Shown here piece by piece: positions 46,488 to 56,429 of a DNA stretch of 64,000 nt (its first letter is position 1; every line of letters begins with the position of its first letter). This DNA comes from SAR86 cluster bacterium (lineage in GTDB: Bacteria; Pseudomonadota; Gammaproteobacteria; Magnimaribacterales; Magnimaribacteraceae), in assembly GCA_023703575.1 (NCBI GenBank), contig CP097969.1, forward strand, positions 963,517 through 1,027,516, given 5' to 3'. A program made the translations under genes and the position numbers. The notes under the pieces are model-generated. The model searched no databases, had not been told where the DNA came from, and saw nothing but the letters and a program-made list of their open reading frames with translations.

Positions 46488-47390
46488 TTAACCTCTAGGG
46501 TGATGCTCATTATGTAATTCTTTCATTCTATGTCTAGCAACTTCTGTATAAATTTGCGTCGTTGAAAGACTTGAGTGACCCAAAAGAAGCTGAACTGTTC
46601 TGAGGTCAGCGCCATGATTTATTAAATGTGTAGCAAAAGCATGTCTAAGGGTATGTGGTGAAAGGTCTTTTTTTATGGAAGCTTTTAGAGCATAGTCTTT
46701 AATTCTGTACCAAAAAGTTTGACGGGTCATGGATTTTCCTCTTTTACTTAAAAAAAGTTCGGAAACTTTGTTGTTTTCTTTCAGCAAGTTGGGGCGACTT
46801 TCGTTAATATACTTCTGTAACCAATAAAGAGCCTCCTCGCCCATAGGAACTAATCTTTCTTTCTGTCCCTTACCAATAACTCTGATAACTCCCTGTCTTA
46901 TATTTATGTTTAAGATGTCTAAGTTTATTAACTCCGATACCCGCAAGCCACAAGCATAGATTAGTTCCAACATTGCTCTATCTCTTAAACCAATAACCTC
47001 ATCAACATCTGGGGCATTTATAAGTTTTTCTACTTCATCTTCAGAAAGTGTCTTAGGGAGTGAATGACCTAACTTAGGGCTATCCACTCTAGAAGTGGGA
47101 TTTTGAACTAAATTGTGTTTGATGGTCAGGTGTGAGTAGAAAGCTCTAAGGCTTGAGAGAGATCTTGCGGTTGATCTGCTGCTATAGCCCTCTTTTAGTC
47201 TTGCAGCTAAATATTCTAATAAATCTACCCTGCTGACATCTAATAGCGATGAACCTTTGTACCAATTAGAAAAGGAAATAATGTCATGTCTATAAGCCGA
47301 TAAGGTATTCTTGCTCAAACCCTTCTCAAGCCATGAATCATCAATGAAAGTATCAATGAGAATTTTTGAATTTATATCTACAGTGCCCAT
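46488..47390 (-). CDS. xerD: Tyrosine recombinase XerD
   Basis: XerD with XerC resolves chromosome dimers at dif. The 300-residue product has the SAM-like N-terminal domain (about 10-95). Its catalytic residues are the first Arg in ACGLRVSELINL, the Lys in GKGQKERLVP, HTLRHAFATHL, the fourth-box His in LLGHSSLSTTQ and the nucleophile Tyr in IYTEV. ATG at 47390 is preferred over a TTG 15 bases upstream. It precedes dsbC as in several gammaproteobacteria. XerC is not in the window. Confidence 0.93.
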   Translation of the reverse strand: MGTVDINSKILIDTFIDDSWLEKGLSKNTLSAYRHDIISFSNWYKGSSLLDVSRVDLLEYLAARLKEGYSSRSTARSLSSLRAFYSHLTIKHNLVQNPTSRVDSPKLGHSLPKTLSEDEVEKLINAPDVDEVIGLRDRAMLELIYACGLRVSELINLDILNINIRQGVIRVIGKGQKERLVPMGEEALYWLQKYINESRPNLLKENNKVSELFLSKRGKSMTRQTFWYRIKDYALKASIKKDLSPHTLRHAFATHLINHGADLRTVQLLLGHSSLSTTQIYTEVARHRMKELHNEHHPRG

Positions 47391-47413
47391 AGCCGAAATG
47401 AGCAAGACAGCAA

Positions 47414-47767
47414 TTAGCTTAGCTTCTCTTTAATCCTTGCTGATCTGCCGGTTCTTTCTCGCAGATAAAAAAGTTTTGCCTGCCTTACATCTCCACGTCT
47501 TTTAACCTTTATAGAGCTTATAATGGGACTGTGAGTTTGAAAAGTTCTTTCAACACCGACTCCGTTAGAGATCTTTCTCACAATAAATGATGACCCTAAT
47601 CCTCTCTTTTTGATAGACAGAACAACGCCTTCAAATGGTTGAAGTCTCTCTCTGGTACCTTCAACGACTCTCACGTCCACAACAATCGTATCCCCAGGAG
47701 AAAAACTTGGAATATCATCTCTAAGTTGAGATGCCTCTACAGTTTGTATATATTTGTTCTTATTCAC
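47414..47767 (-). CDS. rplS: Ribosomal protein bL19
   Basis: The 117-residue protein matches bL19: [29 protein letters not shown], then [20 protein letters not shown] and the RAKLFYLR-like [13 protein letters not shown] end. It sits at the 30S-50S interface. It is last in the rpsP-rimM-trmD-rplS set, 48 bases after trmD. Length is as expected (about 115). Confidence 0.96.
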   Translation of the reverse strand: MNKNKYIQTVEASQLRDDIPSFSPGDTIVVDVRVVEGTRERLQPFEGVVLSIKKRGLGSSFIVRKISNGVGVERTFQTHSPIISSIKVKRRGDVRQAKLFYLRERTGRSARIKEKLS

Positions 47768-47815
47768 TATGAAATAACCTAATTAGGTTGCGCATTCTAT
47801 CAGATAAATATTCGA

Positions 47816-48538
47816 TTATTCATCATTAATTTCATTTAATAGTTCAATCTCCAAGTTAGACAGATCTTTACTTTTTATAAGATCGGGTCTATTTTTAAGT
47901 GTTATTCTTAGTGATTCTTTGAGTTTCCATCTATTAATTTTTTCATGATTTCCGCTGATTAATATTTCGGGCACATTACCATGAGGTGTTTTTTCAGGTC
48001 TTGTATACTGAGGATGTTCTAAAAGTCCATCACTGAAAGAATCATTTAAAGATTCCTCATTTCCAATGAAATCCTTATGTTGTCTTGCTATCGCCTCCAT
48101 TAGAACTAGAGCTGCAAGCTCACCACCATTTAATACGTAATCTCCTATAGAAATTACTTCATCAATACAAGTTTCTTCAATTCTTTTGTCTATACCCTCA
48201 TATCTACCGCAAACTATCGTTATATTTTCATTAGCTTTCAAGTCAATAACTTTTTTTTGGTCAAAGATAGTACCGTGAGGTGCAACGAATACGACATGCG
48301 TTTTATCGTGCTTTTTTATCTCATTAACAGTCTTGATGATTGGTTCTGCCTGAAAAAGCATACCTTGTCCTCCACCAAAGGGCTTATCATCTATTCTTCC
48401 ATCCCTATTTCCGCTGAATTCTCTAGGATCCCAAGTCTTAACTTGAATCAAACTATTGTTAATAGCCTTAGCGAATAACCCATGTTCAATAAAATTATTA
48501 ATTAAATCAGGAAAAATAGTAACTAAATTGAATTTCAT
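47816..48538 (-). CDS. trmD: tRNA (guanine-37-N1)-methyltransferase
   Basis: TrmD methylates G37 of tRNA using S-adenosylmethionine to prevent frameshifting. The 240-residue product has the N-terminal KFNLVTIFPDL, the DDKPFGGGQGMLF loop, the knot-forming VCGRYEGIDKR and SIGDYVLNGGELAAL, and the C-terminal HPQYTRPE. Knotted SPOUT elements are all present. It follows rimM by 4 bases. Confidence 0.96.
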   Translation of the reverse strand: MKFNLVTIFPDLINNFIEHGLFAKAINNSLIQVKTWDPREFSGNRDGRIDDKPFGGGQGMLFQAEPIIKTVNEIKKHDKTHVVFVAPHGTIFDQKKVIDLKANENITIVCGRYEGIDKRIEETCIDEVISIGDYVLNGGELAALVLMEAIARQHKDFIGNEESLNDSFSDGLLEHPQYTRPEKTPHGNVPEILISGNHEKINRWKLKESLRITLKNRPDLIKSKDLSNLEIELLNEINDE

Positions 48539-48542
48539 CAGT

Positions 48543-49061
48543 TTAAAAGTTATCAGGCCAGTCGACTAATAGTATGCCATCTTCTAAAGAAATTTCTTTT
48601 ACTACTTGAGGTTTTATATAAGGCAAAAGTCTTTCTTTATCATCTATACTTTCTTGAGTACTTTGAATAATCAGGACTTCATTAGATTTTGTGCCAAACG
48701 ATCCCTGAACTATACCGAGAATTTTATTTTCTAGATTTCTTACTTTTAACCCTTCCAATTGATAAAGGTAATACTCTCCTTCTTTTAATGCAGGTAGATT
48801 TTCTTCATGAATATAAACTTCTTTATTTCTAAGTTGCTCTGCAAAATTGCGATCATCGCATCCCTCAAGTTTTATTATCAATCTATCTGATTTCTCAAGT
48901 GTCTTTTCTAGTTTGTAAGACTTTTCTTGTTCAACAATTAACTCTTCATAACTTAAAAGAGTAGATAAATCTTTTCCGTAATAATGAAAGTAAATGTAAC
49001 CCTTTATTCCATGAGGCTTACCAAGTTTTCCTATAAGTATTTTTCGGCCTTCGGACCGCAT
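48543..49061 (-). CDS. rimM: Ribosome maturation factor RimM
   Basis: RimM helps assemble the 30S head and binds S19. The 172-residue product has IGKLGKPHGIKGYIYFHYY, the LIIKLEGCDDRNFAEQLRNKEV middle and the PRC-barrel with YLYQLEGLKVRN and LLPYIKPQVVKEI. It follows rpsP by 14 bases. Standard length is about 175-180. Confidence 0.93.
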   Translation of the reverse strand: MRSEGRKILIGKLGKPHGIKGYIYFHYYGKDLSTLLSYEELIVEQEKSYKLEKTLEKSDRLIIKLEGCDDRNFAEQLRNKEVYIHEENLPALKEGEYYLYQLEGLKVRNLENKILGIVQGSFGTKSNEVLIIQSTQESIDDKERLLPYIKPQVVKEISLEDGILLVDWPDNF

Positions 49062-49075
49062 GGATCAGTTAAGGA

Positions 49076-49711
49076 TTATGAATCCTTTTCTTTATCTTCT
49101 ACTGGAACTTCTTCTACTGGAACTTCTTCTGCTGGAGCTTCTTCTGTTGCAGCCTCTTCTGCTGGAGCTTCTTCTGCTGGAGCTTCTTCTGTTGCAGCCT
49201 CTTCTGCTGGAGCTTCTTCTGTTGCAGCTTCTTCTGCTGGAGCTTCTTCTGTTGCAGCCTCTTCTGCTGCTGCTGCTGGTGCTGGTGCTTCTTCTTCTGC
49301 TGCTGCTTCTTCTACTGCTGGTGCTTCTTCTGCTGCTGCTTCTTCTTCTACTGCTGGAGCTTCTTGTGCTGGAGCTTCTTCTAATGGTTCTTTATCAGCC
49401 AACTTCTTTGCAAGTTTTTTTTGTCTCTTGAGCTCTTTAGTAGCTAGTCTTTTTTCAGTTTGTTCTGGCGTCTCTTTATTTTGCTTAAGAAGATTCAGTA
49501 CTCTACTGCTAGGTTGAGCACCTTGTCCTATCCAATAATCTATTCTTTCTAAATCTAACTTTAATCTAACCTCCTGACCTGAGGCTATTGGATTGTAATA
49601 ACCAACTCTCTCCACAAATCTTCCGTCTCTAGGCATGCGAGAGTCTGCAACGCTTACATGAAAAAAGGGTCTTTTTTTTGCTCCAGATCGAGCTAGTCTA
49701 ATTGTTAACAT
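49076..49711 (-). CDS. rpsP: Ribosomal protein bS16 with a long Ala/Glu/Pro-rich tail
   Basis: The 211-residue protein begins as a normal bS16 (1-80): [31 protein letters not shown] and [14 protein letters not shown] basic helical stretch follows (about 85-107), then a 95-residue acidic Ala/Glu/Pro tail (111-205) with repeated decapeptides. E. coli bS16 is about 82 residues, so this is more than twice as long. The tail may hang off the 30S body. It is first of the rpsP operon and has its own promoter upstream. Confidence 0.95.
   Translation of the reverse strand: MLTIRLARSGAKKRPFFHVSVADSRMPRDGRFVERVGYYNPIASGQEVRLKLDLERIDYWIGQGAQPSSRVLNLLKQNKETPEQTEKRLATKELKRQKKLAKKLADKEPLEEAPAQEAPAVEEEAAAEEAPAVEEAAAEEEAPAPAAAAEEAATEEAPAEEAATEEAPAEEAATEEAPAEEAPAEEAATEEAPAEEVPVEEVPVEDKEKDS
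49097..49381 (-). repeat. 30-base tandem repeats coding the bS16 tail
   Basis: The decapeptide [10 protein letters not shown] occurs at residues 150-159, 160-169, 170-179 and 185-194. A half unit EEAPA lies at 180-184, and less regular Ala/Glu/Pro units precede at 111-149. The DNA is a near-perfect array based on GCTTCTTCTG blocks on the plus strand. Such arrays expand and contract easily, so tail length probably varies between strains. Confidence 0.88.
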
Positions 49712-49747
49712 TTAATAAAATACATATTTATATTTAAAAAGGCGGTC

Positions 49748-49775
49748 ATTCTAGTCCATAAGCTGACTCTTTCAA
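49748..49775 (-). promoter_or_regulatory. Predicted promoter of the rpsP operon
   Basis: TTGAAA (49770-49775) and TAGAAT (49748-49753) are 16 bases apart on the minus strand, close to the sigma-70 ideal. A GC-rich TGACCGCC follows the -10 element, like the discriminator of growth-controlled ribosomal promoters. The leader would be about 30 bases. Confidence 0.6.
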
Positions 49776-49899
49776 GCGAAATTTGTATGTTTATTTGCCT
49801 TCTGATGCCTACAAATGGTTATAATGCAAACTTTAGAGTAATATTTATATTTCTTGTACACACTTTTCACATCTAAAATCCTGATTAGGATATCTTAAA

Positions 49900-51177
49900 T
49901 TGAACGAAATTCCCCTATGGATTCTTTTAGCATCAATAGCTTTTTTAGTATTGATGTCAGCTTTTTTTTCTGGTTCTGAAACCAGCATGATGGCCATCAA
50001 TAGATATCGCTTAAAGCACTTGGTTAAGGAAAAAAATAAGTCTGCTAAGAGGGTTTCAAAATTATTAGAAAAAACAGATAGACTCTTGGGAGTTATTTTA
50101 ATCGGAAATAATTTTACTCATACCTTATCTACAGCCTTAGCGACTGTAGTTGCCATAAGGATATGGAGTGATAATGCTGTTTTAGCTGTGACTGTGTTTA
50201 TGACTATCATTATGATCATATTCGCTGAGGTAATGCCAAAAACAATTGCCGCGCTCAAACCAGAAAGTATTGCATTCCCATCTTCATACTTACTAAAACC
50301 TTTATCTAAAATCTTAAGTCCCTTAATTACCCTAGTTAGTTTTGTTTCCAATAATGTAACCAAGCTAATTGGGATAGATTTAGATAATGCAAATAAAGAC
50401 GAATTAAAACCAGAAGAGTTGAGAACTTTACTACAAACTTCAGGTGTGCCAAAGAGACAGGAAGAAATGTTAATGGGCATTTTTGACATGGATAATCTAT
50501 CTGTTAATGACGTGATGATTCCCAAAAATGAAATCATTGGTATTGATCTTAATGACGAAATAGAAGACATAGTGAAGCAATTGCAAGAAATTGATTTCAC
50601 GTACATACCATGTTTCGAAGATACCATTGAAAATATTCAAGGTTTTTTGTCTTTAAATAAAAAGGCAGAGTTTCTAGGTAGCGAGGACAAATCAATTCGA
50701 AGTTTAAAAGACGAACTACGTGAACCTTTGTTTGTTCCTGAAAACACTCCTTTATACAAGCAACTTGCCAATTTTCAGTCTTCAGGTAGAAGAGTTGGAT
50801 TAATTGTAGATGAATATGGAGATATCGAAGGGATAATCACCTTGAGATCTATTCTTGAAATAATAGTTGGAGAAATCACAACCGAATCTATAGAAAAGAT
50901 GGATATCATGCCACAAGCAGATGGTAGTTATTTAGTGGATGGAAGCATGATGATTAGAGAGGTCAACAGAAGACTTAAATGGGAGTTACCCACCGAAGGA
51001 CCAAAAACATTGAGTGGCTTAATACTTGAAGAAATTCAAACTATACCTGACACCAATGTTGGCTTGAGCATAGAAAACTATAAAATTGAAACAGTGCTTA
51101 TCAAAGATAACGTTATAAAGCTGGCTAAAGTCAAAGTAATCAAAGAAATAGTTGAACAAAATGAGGAGCAAGAATGA
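49900..51177 (+). CDS. CNNM/HlyC-CorC family membrane protein (YfjD-like)
   Basis: The 425-residue protein has an N-terminal CNNM domain with three or four membrane helices (about 5-145) and the SGSETSMMAINRYRLKHL motif. A CBS pair follows (about 195-320), then a CorC_HlyC transporter-associated domain (about 335-420). The family functions in magnesium or cobalt transport. The start is TTG at 49900. Its stop overlaps the MscS start by 4 bases. Confidence 0.9.
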   Translation: MNEIPLWILLASIAFLVLMSAFFSGSETSMMAINRYRLKHLVKEKNKSAKRVSKLLEKTDRLLGVILIGNNFTHTLSTALATVVAIRIWSDNAVLAVTVFMTIIMIIFAEVMPKTIAALKPESIAFPSSYLLKPLSKILSPLITLVSFVSNNVTKLIGIDLDNANKDELKPEELRTLLQTSGVPKRQEEMLMGIFDMDNLSVNDVMIPKNEIIGIDLNDEIEDIVKQLQEIDFTYIPCFEDTIENIQGFLSLNKKAEFLGSEDKSIRSLKDELREPLFVPENTPLYKQLANFQSSGRRVGLIVDEYGDIEGIITLRSILEIIVGEITTESIEKMDIMPQADGSYLVDGSMMIREVNRRLKWELPTEGPKTLSGLILEEIQTIPDTNVGLSIENYKIETVLIKDNVIKLAKVKVIKEIVEQNEEQE

Positions 51178-52259
51178 TTAATGAATTTTGGAACCTCGTT
51201 TTAGAGATCTGGCAACAAGGGATTAGAGGAATAGGTATTGATAATATAATTATCTGTTTGCTAATTATTTTGGGATCTTTAGTGGCAAGAGCCCTTATGA
51301 ATACTTATCTTCTAGATAAGATAGCAAAACTGACTGAGAAATCAGAAACTACATTAGATGATGAAATTATAGAATCATTGAGAGGTCCTTTTGGGCTAAT
51401 TCCTGTAGCTTTTGGACTTTATCTCATCACAGCCTACCTTCCATTAAGTGGGTCTTTAGATTTAATAGCAACAAATCTGGTAAAAATGCTTGTCATTTAT
51501 ACTATCTTCAGCGCACTAGCAAACCTAACTAAACCTTTATTAAACTTACTCAGTGATACTTCCTGGTTAACACCAGCTATGACAACTTGGCTAAGTCGAG
51601 TTGCAAGCGTACTTGTCTGGATAGTCGGTATAACAATGATGCTAGATATATGGGGAGTAGAAATCGGTCCAATTATCGCAGGACTAGGACTTTTTTCAGT
51701 AGCCGTGGCTCTCGGTGCACAAGATATGTTTAAAAATATCATTGCTGGTATATTTATTCTAAGCGAAAAAAGGTTCCAACCAGGAGATAGAATAAGGATT
51801 GGGGATGGGCTGCATGGAATTGTCGAGTCAATCGGCTTTCGTTCAACTCAAGTAAGGTTACTAGATACTTCTCCAGTATTTGTTCCAAATACAGACCTTT
51901 CTGATGCTCAGGTTATAAATCATCAAAATATGAATTATAGAAGGATATTTTGGACAGTAAATCTTGTATACAGTACTACAGCTCAACAGCTCGAAAGTAT
52001 TTGCAAGGATGTAGAAGAATATATAAATACAAGCAAGAATTTTATTCAAAATCCCGGGCAAGAGAATTTTGTAAAAGTTACAGAGCTTGGTTCTAGTTCG
52101 ATAGATTTAACAATTTTGTGTTACATGGATGTAATTGACTACACACAATTCTCGCAAGTGAAACAAGAGCTGATCTTTAAGATCATGGAAGTAGTAGATA
52201 CTTATGAATCAGATTTTGCTTTCCCGAGCAGGTCGCTATATATAGAAAAACAAGACTAG
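51174..52259 (+). CDS. MscS-type mechanosensitive channel
   Basis: The 361-residue protein has several N-terminal helices, a pore-lining helix region GLGLFSVAVALGAQDMFKNIIAGI and the downstream beta domain KRFQPGDRIRI with VESIGFRSTQVRLLDT. The conserved VPNTDLSDAQVINH follows. Such channels release osmolytes on hypo-osmotic shock. It overlaps the upstream CNNM gene by four bases, implying joint expression. It ends 4 bases from a convergent gene. Confidence 0.93.
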   Translation: MINEFWNLVLEIWQQGIRGIGIDNIIICLLIILGSLVARALMNTYLLDKIAKLTEKSETTLDDEIIESLRGPFGLIPVAFGLYLITAYLPLSGSLDLIATNLVKMLVIYTIFSALANLTKPLLNLLSDTSWLTPAMTTWLSRVASVLVWIVGITMMLDIWGVEIGPIIAGLGLFSVAVALGAQDMFKNIIAGIFILSEKRFQPGDRIRIGDGLHGIVESIGFRSTQVRLLDTSPVFVPNTDLSDAQVINHQNMNYRRIFWTVNLVYSTTAQQLESICKDVEEYINTSKNFIQNPGQENFVKVTELGSSSIDLTILCYMDVIDYTQFSQVKQELIFKIMEVVDTYESDFAFPSRSLYIEKQD

Positions 52260-52263
52260 CCTC

Positions 52264-52743
52264 CTATAAAGGAAATCTCAACATACTAGTAATAGGTCTT
52301 ATAGAATCATTTTTATCTAAAATAAAGTTTTGGGCTGTTAAAAGCAATGCACGTTCATGATCTCCCATGAACTTTGAAACGAAACATTCTTCTACCTCCT
52401 CTTCATCAGCTAAACTCTCCAATTCTTCGTAAAGCGGGAGGTAATTATTCTTTATAGATTTCTCCATGTCTTTCATCAATTCTTTAAAGGGGACTTCTTT
52501 TAGTGAGTGTCCAATTTCAATTCCACGTTCGCGAGAAACAATCTCCTCTCCCATTGGTAAGTCTAGTTTGCAAAGCAAAGGTCTCATGACTGCTTTTGCT
52601 TCTGTTTCAAACTGTAACATCGAGCCATAGATATATCTCTCTTCTTTGTTTTTTGCATACTTAAGTAAATATTCAAATATAATTTCTCCTGTCTGCTCGC
52701 TGTGATAAACCTCCAACAGACATTCTTTAAATTTCTTATTCAT
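52264..52743 (-). CDS. Small helical protein of unknown function, possibly ferritin-like
   Basis: The 159-residue product is not recognised. It appears all-helical with patterned acidic residues (EVYHSEQTGE, LQFETEAKAV, GDHERALLL) that resemble metal-binding sites of ferritin-like four-helix bundles. Only one clear ExxH motif is present, so di-iron binding is not shown. It stands alone on the minus strand, converging on mscS, with a hairpin terminator upstream that belongs to the next gene. Alternative functions are open. Confidence 0.65.
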   Translation of the reverse strand: MNKKFKECLLEVYHSEQTGEIIFEYLLKYAKNKEERYIYGSMLQFETEAKAVMRPLLCKLDLPMGEEIVSRERGIEIGHSLKEVPFKELMKDMEKSIKNNYLPLYEELESLADEEEVEECFVSKFMGDHERALLLTAQNFILDKNDSIRPITSMLRFPL

Positions 52744-52776
52744 AAATCTTATCTAAATTTATACTTTCAAAAGATA

Positions 52777-52804
52777 AAAAAAGGGAGAAAAAGCTCCCTT
52801 TTTT
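52777..52804. terminator. Rho-independent terminator after the PuuD-like gene
   Basis: AAAAAAGGGAG (52777-52787) and CTCCCTTTTTT (52794-52804) form an 11-base stem with loop AAAAAG. It lies 11 bases past the stop of the minus-strand membrane protein and works on either strand. Confidence 0.82.
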
Positions 52805-52815
52805 ATACTCTAATT

Positions 52816-53451
52816 CTATAAGTAATAAGCAACGCTAGACAAAGCTATGCACAGAACAAAACTAGACACTATTACACTCCTTACTGAAGTGATAGCTGGT
52901 AGCATTTTCCCCCAAATTGCATTTGCTTGAATTGCAAAAATAATTGCCAAGCCTACTAGCAGTCCTGTCATTTCTAGATTGGCGCCTAAAATCTGACCAG
53001 AAGCTGGATAATGTGCAGATGCGACCATGAAATAAAGCATACCAACAGAAAAAAGTGTATTTGTCCTGGAGGCTAAGGCTGCTTTAGGACCAGCCACTGC
53101 AGCATCTCCTTCCTTTATACCAATTACTATTTTTTGATTAGGCCAAATGATACCCCAAACATTAAGCATCATCAGTGTTCCCATCGTTGCCCCTAGAATA
53201 ATTTCGAGAGTTATTTTTACAGAAATATAGTGCAAGAGTGCTAACCCGGTTAAGAAAGTTAAAAATGCTGCCCACCTGAACCACCAAAGAGCTCTAGGTG
53301 CTAATTTTGCTACTGCATCCTTTCTTGCATCATCTTCAGCTTCCTTGAAATATTCTGTTTGTACGAAATTAAAATAGTACAAAAGGCCAATCCAAGCAAT
53401 TCCGACCAGTATGTGACCGAATCTGAATAACATATTAAATAGTTCGTCCAT
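52816..53451 (-). CDS. PuuD-like multi-helix membrane protein
   Basis: The 211-residue protein has about six membrane helices. It carries the N-terminal FRFGHILVGIAWIGLLYYFNFVQ and the Trp-rich PRALWWFRWAAFLTFLTGL, matching the membrane part of the urate hydroxylase PuuD family (DUF989). The cytochrome c domain of full-length PuuD is absent. A few His residues within helices could bind haem. Urate oxidation is not implied because no purine degradation genes are near. Confidence 0.75.
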   Translation of the reverse strand: MDELFNMLFRFGHILVGIAWIGLLYYFNFVQTEYFKEAEDDARKDAVAKLAPRALWWFRWAAFLTFLTGLALLHYISVKITLEIILGATMGTLMMLNVWGIIWPNQKIVIGIKEGDAAVAGPKAALASRTNTLFSVGMLYFMVASAHYPASGQILGANLEMTGLLVGLAIIFAIQANAIWGKMLPAITSVRSVIVSSFVLCIALSSVAYYL

Positions 53452-53521
53452 AATCCCTCCCTTAAAAAAGTAAATGATACCTAATTAGCTAAGACTTATA
53501 AATTATTTCTTTCAAGCAAGA

Positions 53522-53543
53522 AAAAAGCCCCGAAGGGCTTTTT
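53522..53543. terminator. Rho-independent terminator of groESL
   Basis: AAAAAGCCC (53522-53530), loop CGAA and GGGCTTTTT (53535-53543) form a 9-base stem just past the groEL stop. Read on the minus strand it ends in a T-run and stops the groESL transcript. Confidence 0.87.
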
Positions 53544-53545
53544 CT

Positions 53546-55213
<1,668 letters not shown>

Positions 55214-55218
55214 TTAAA

Positions 55219-55512
55219 TTAATTTTCTAAAACACCAAGGATGTCTTGTTCATTAAGAATTACAAGTTCATCCCCATCTACCTTTACCGTATTGCTTCCG
55301 GCATACTGACCGAAAACAACTAAATCGCCCTCGCTCACTGAAACAGCTTGTGAATCACCGTTATCCAAAGTTTTTCCAGGCCCTACAGCTATTACTTCAC
55401 CTTGAGACGGTTTTTCTGCTGCCGATCCAGGTAGAACAATACCACCTTCAGTAGTTTGCTCTTCATCAGTGCGTCTAACTAGGACACGATCTGCTAGTGG
55501 TCTAAATTTCAT
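55219..55512 (-). CDS. groES: Co-chaperonin GroES
   Basis: The 97-residue protein caps Gro[15 protein letters not shown], the mobile loop [15 protein letters not shown] and the C-terminal [18 protein letters not shown] are typical. Its start follows a GGAGAAAATAA ribosome site. It is first in the groESL operon with a predicted sigma-70-like promoter upstream. Confidence 0.97.
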   Translation of the reverse strand: MKFRPLADRVLVRRTDEEQTTEGGIVLPGSAAEKPSQGEVIAVGPGKTLDNGDSQAVSVSEGDLVVFGQYAGSNTVKVDGDELVILNEQDILGVLEN

Positions 55513-55567
55513 TTATTTTCTCCAAAAATTTAATAAAAATTTAAATTGTTATTATGAAAGGCTCGAC

Positions 55568-55595
55568 ATTCTAATCAGTTGAAAGCACACGTCAA
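55568..55595 (-). promoter_or_regulatory. Predicted promoter of groESL
   Basis: TTGACG (55590-55595) and TAGAAT (55568-55573) are 16 bases apart on the minus strand. The arrangement matches the rpsP promoter, with the same -10 sequence and spacing. No convincing heat-shock sigma-32 promoter or CIRCE element was seen. Confidence 0.55.
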
Positions 55596-55668
55596 TGCTG
55601 AATTTTGAAAGTCCTAACCTCTCACATTGAATATCTTGGGGTTTTCAAAGATTTTTCAAGTTTTTTTT

Positions 55669-56094
55669 CTACTTATCTTTCCTATATTCACCTTCTATCC
55701 AGTCCCCATTATTTTTATTTGTACCATTTCCTTGCCCAATCGGCCTGAGATAACTGAAGAGAAGCCCTAAAATGAATATACGAGTTACAGGTAAAAGAAC
55801 TAAAATACCGATAACATCTGTTATGAAGCCCGGAATTACAAGAAAAAACCCTCCTATAGGTGTAAAAATTGTCTTTAGAAAATTATCTGCGGTTGGCTCA
55901 AAAACAGATTTTTTTGATTGTATATCCAGCAGTTTCTTTAAGCCTTGATTACGCAATAAATACAATCCCATTATTCCCGAAAAGAAAATCCAGAGCATTG
56001 TGGTAAAAGCACCAATGCTTCCTCCAATAACTATAAGTGTATATATTTCTATTAAAGGAAATATTATTAAAAATAAAAAAAAGTATCTCATCAC
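55669..56094 (-). CDS. fxsA: FxsA-family membrane protein
   Basis: The 141-residue protein has about four membrane helices and the FxsA pattern: FPLIEIYTLIVIGGSIGAFTT near the N-terminus, then GGFFLVIPGFITDVIGILVLLP. In E. coli, FxsA protects from exclusion of phage T7 by the F factor, but its cell function is unclear. Its start overlaps the VanZ-like gene by 4 bases. FxsA is commonly next to groESL, as here. Confidence 0.9.
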   Translation of the reverse strand: MMRYFFLFLIIFPLIEIYTLIVIGGSIGAFTTMLWIFFSGIMGLYLLRNQGLKKLLDIQSKKSVFEPTADNFLKTIFTPIGGFFLVIPGFITDVIGILVLLPVTRIFILGLLFSYLRPIGQGNGTNKNNGDWIEGEYRKDK

Positions 56095-56429
56095 GTATGA
56101 CTTATATTTATTTTTGGGGCGAAATATAAATAAACAAGTATACCTAGTAAATCTGAAATGAAATCGAAAAACTCTGCGGATCTATAAGGTAAAAAATATT
56201 GTGCTAATTCTATTAATAAAGCATAGAAGATAAGAAAGATTAATGCTGCTTTGCTCGATAATAGGGTTCTTTTTATTGAAAGGTCCAAAAAAAGGCTAAG
56301 TATTATGAAAGCAGAAAAATGAAATAGTTTATCAAGATATGGTACAGAAATATCACCTTGCGGAGTAAGTGCGGTATAACTGATTAATAAAACAAGGACC
56401 AGAAATACAATTCTATATATTCTTATCAT
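56091..56429 (-). CDS. VanZ-like small membrane protein
   Basis: The 112-residue protein has about four membrane helices and the VanZ-like pattern DKLFHFSAFIILSLF with a conserved His and later YRSAEFFDFISDLLGI. VanZ in enterococci gives low-level teicoplanin resistance, but most homologues have no known role. It overlaps ampG by 17 bases and fxsA by 4, so it is in a coupled unit. Confidence 0.78.
   Translation of the reverse strand: MIRIYRIVFLVLVLLISYTALTPQGDISVPYLDKLFHFSAFIILSLFLDLSIKRTLLSSKAALIFLIFYALLIELAQYFLPYRSAEFFDFISDLLGILVYLYFAPKINISHT

Noticed and set aside
49060-49517. Plus-strand open frames, Leu-rich or Ser/Ala-rich, opposite rpsP
   Set aside because: They are mirror images of the repeat coding the bS16 tail; no ribosome site or family resemblance.
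55513-55668. Heat-shock (sigma-32) promoter or CIRCE element before groES
   Set aside because: No CCCCAT-type -10 element or CIRCE dyad was found; only a sigma-70-like promoter fits.
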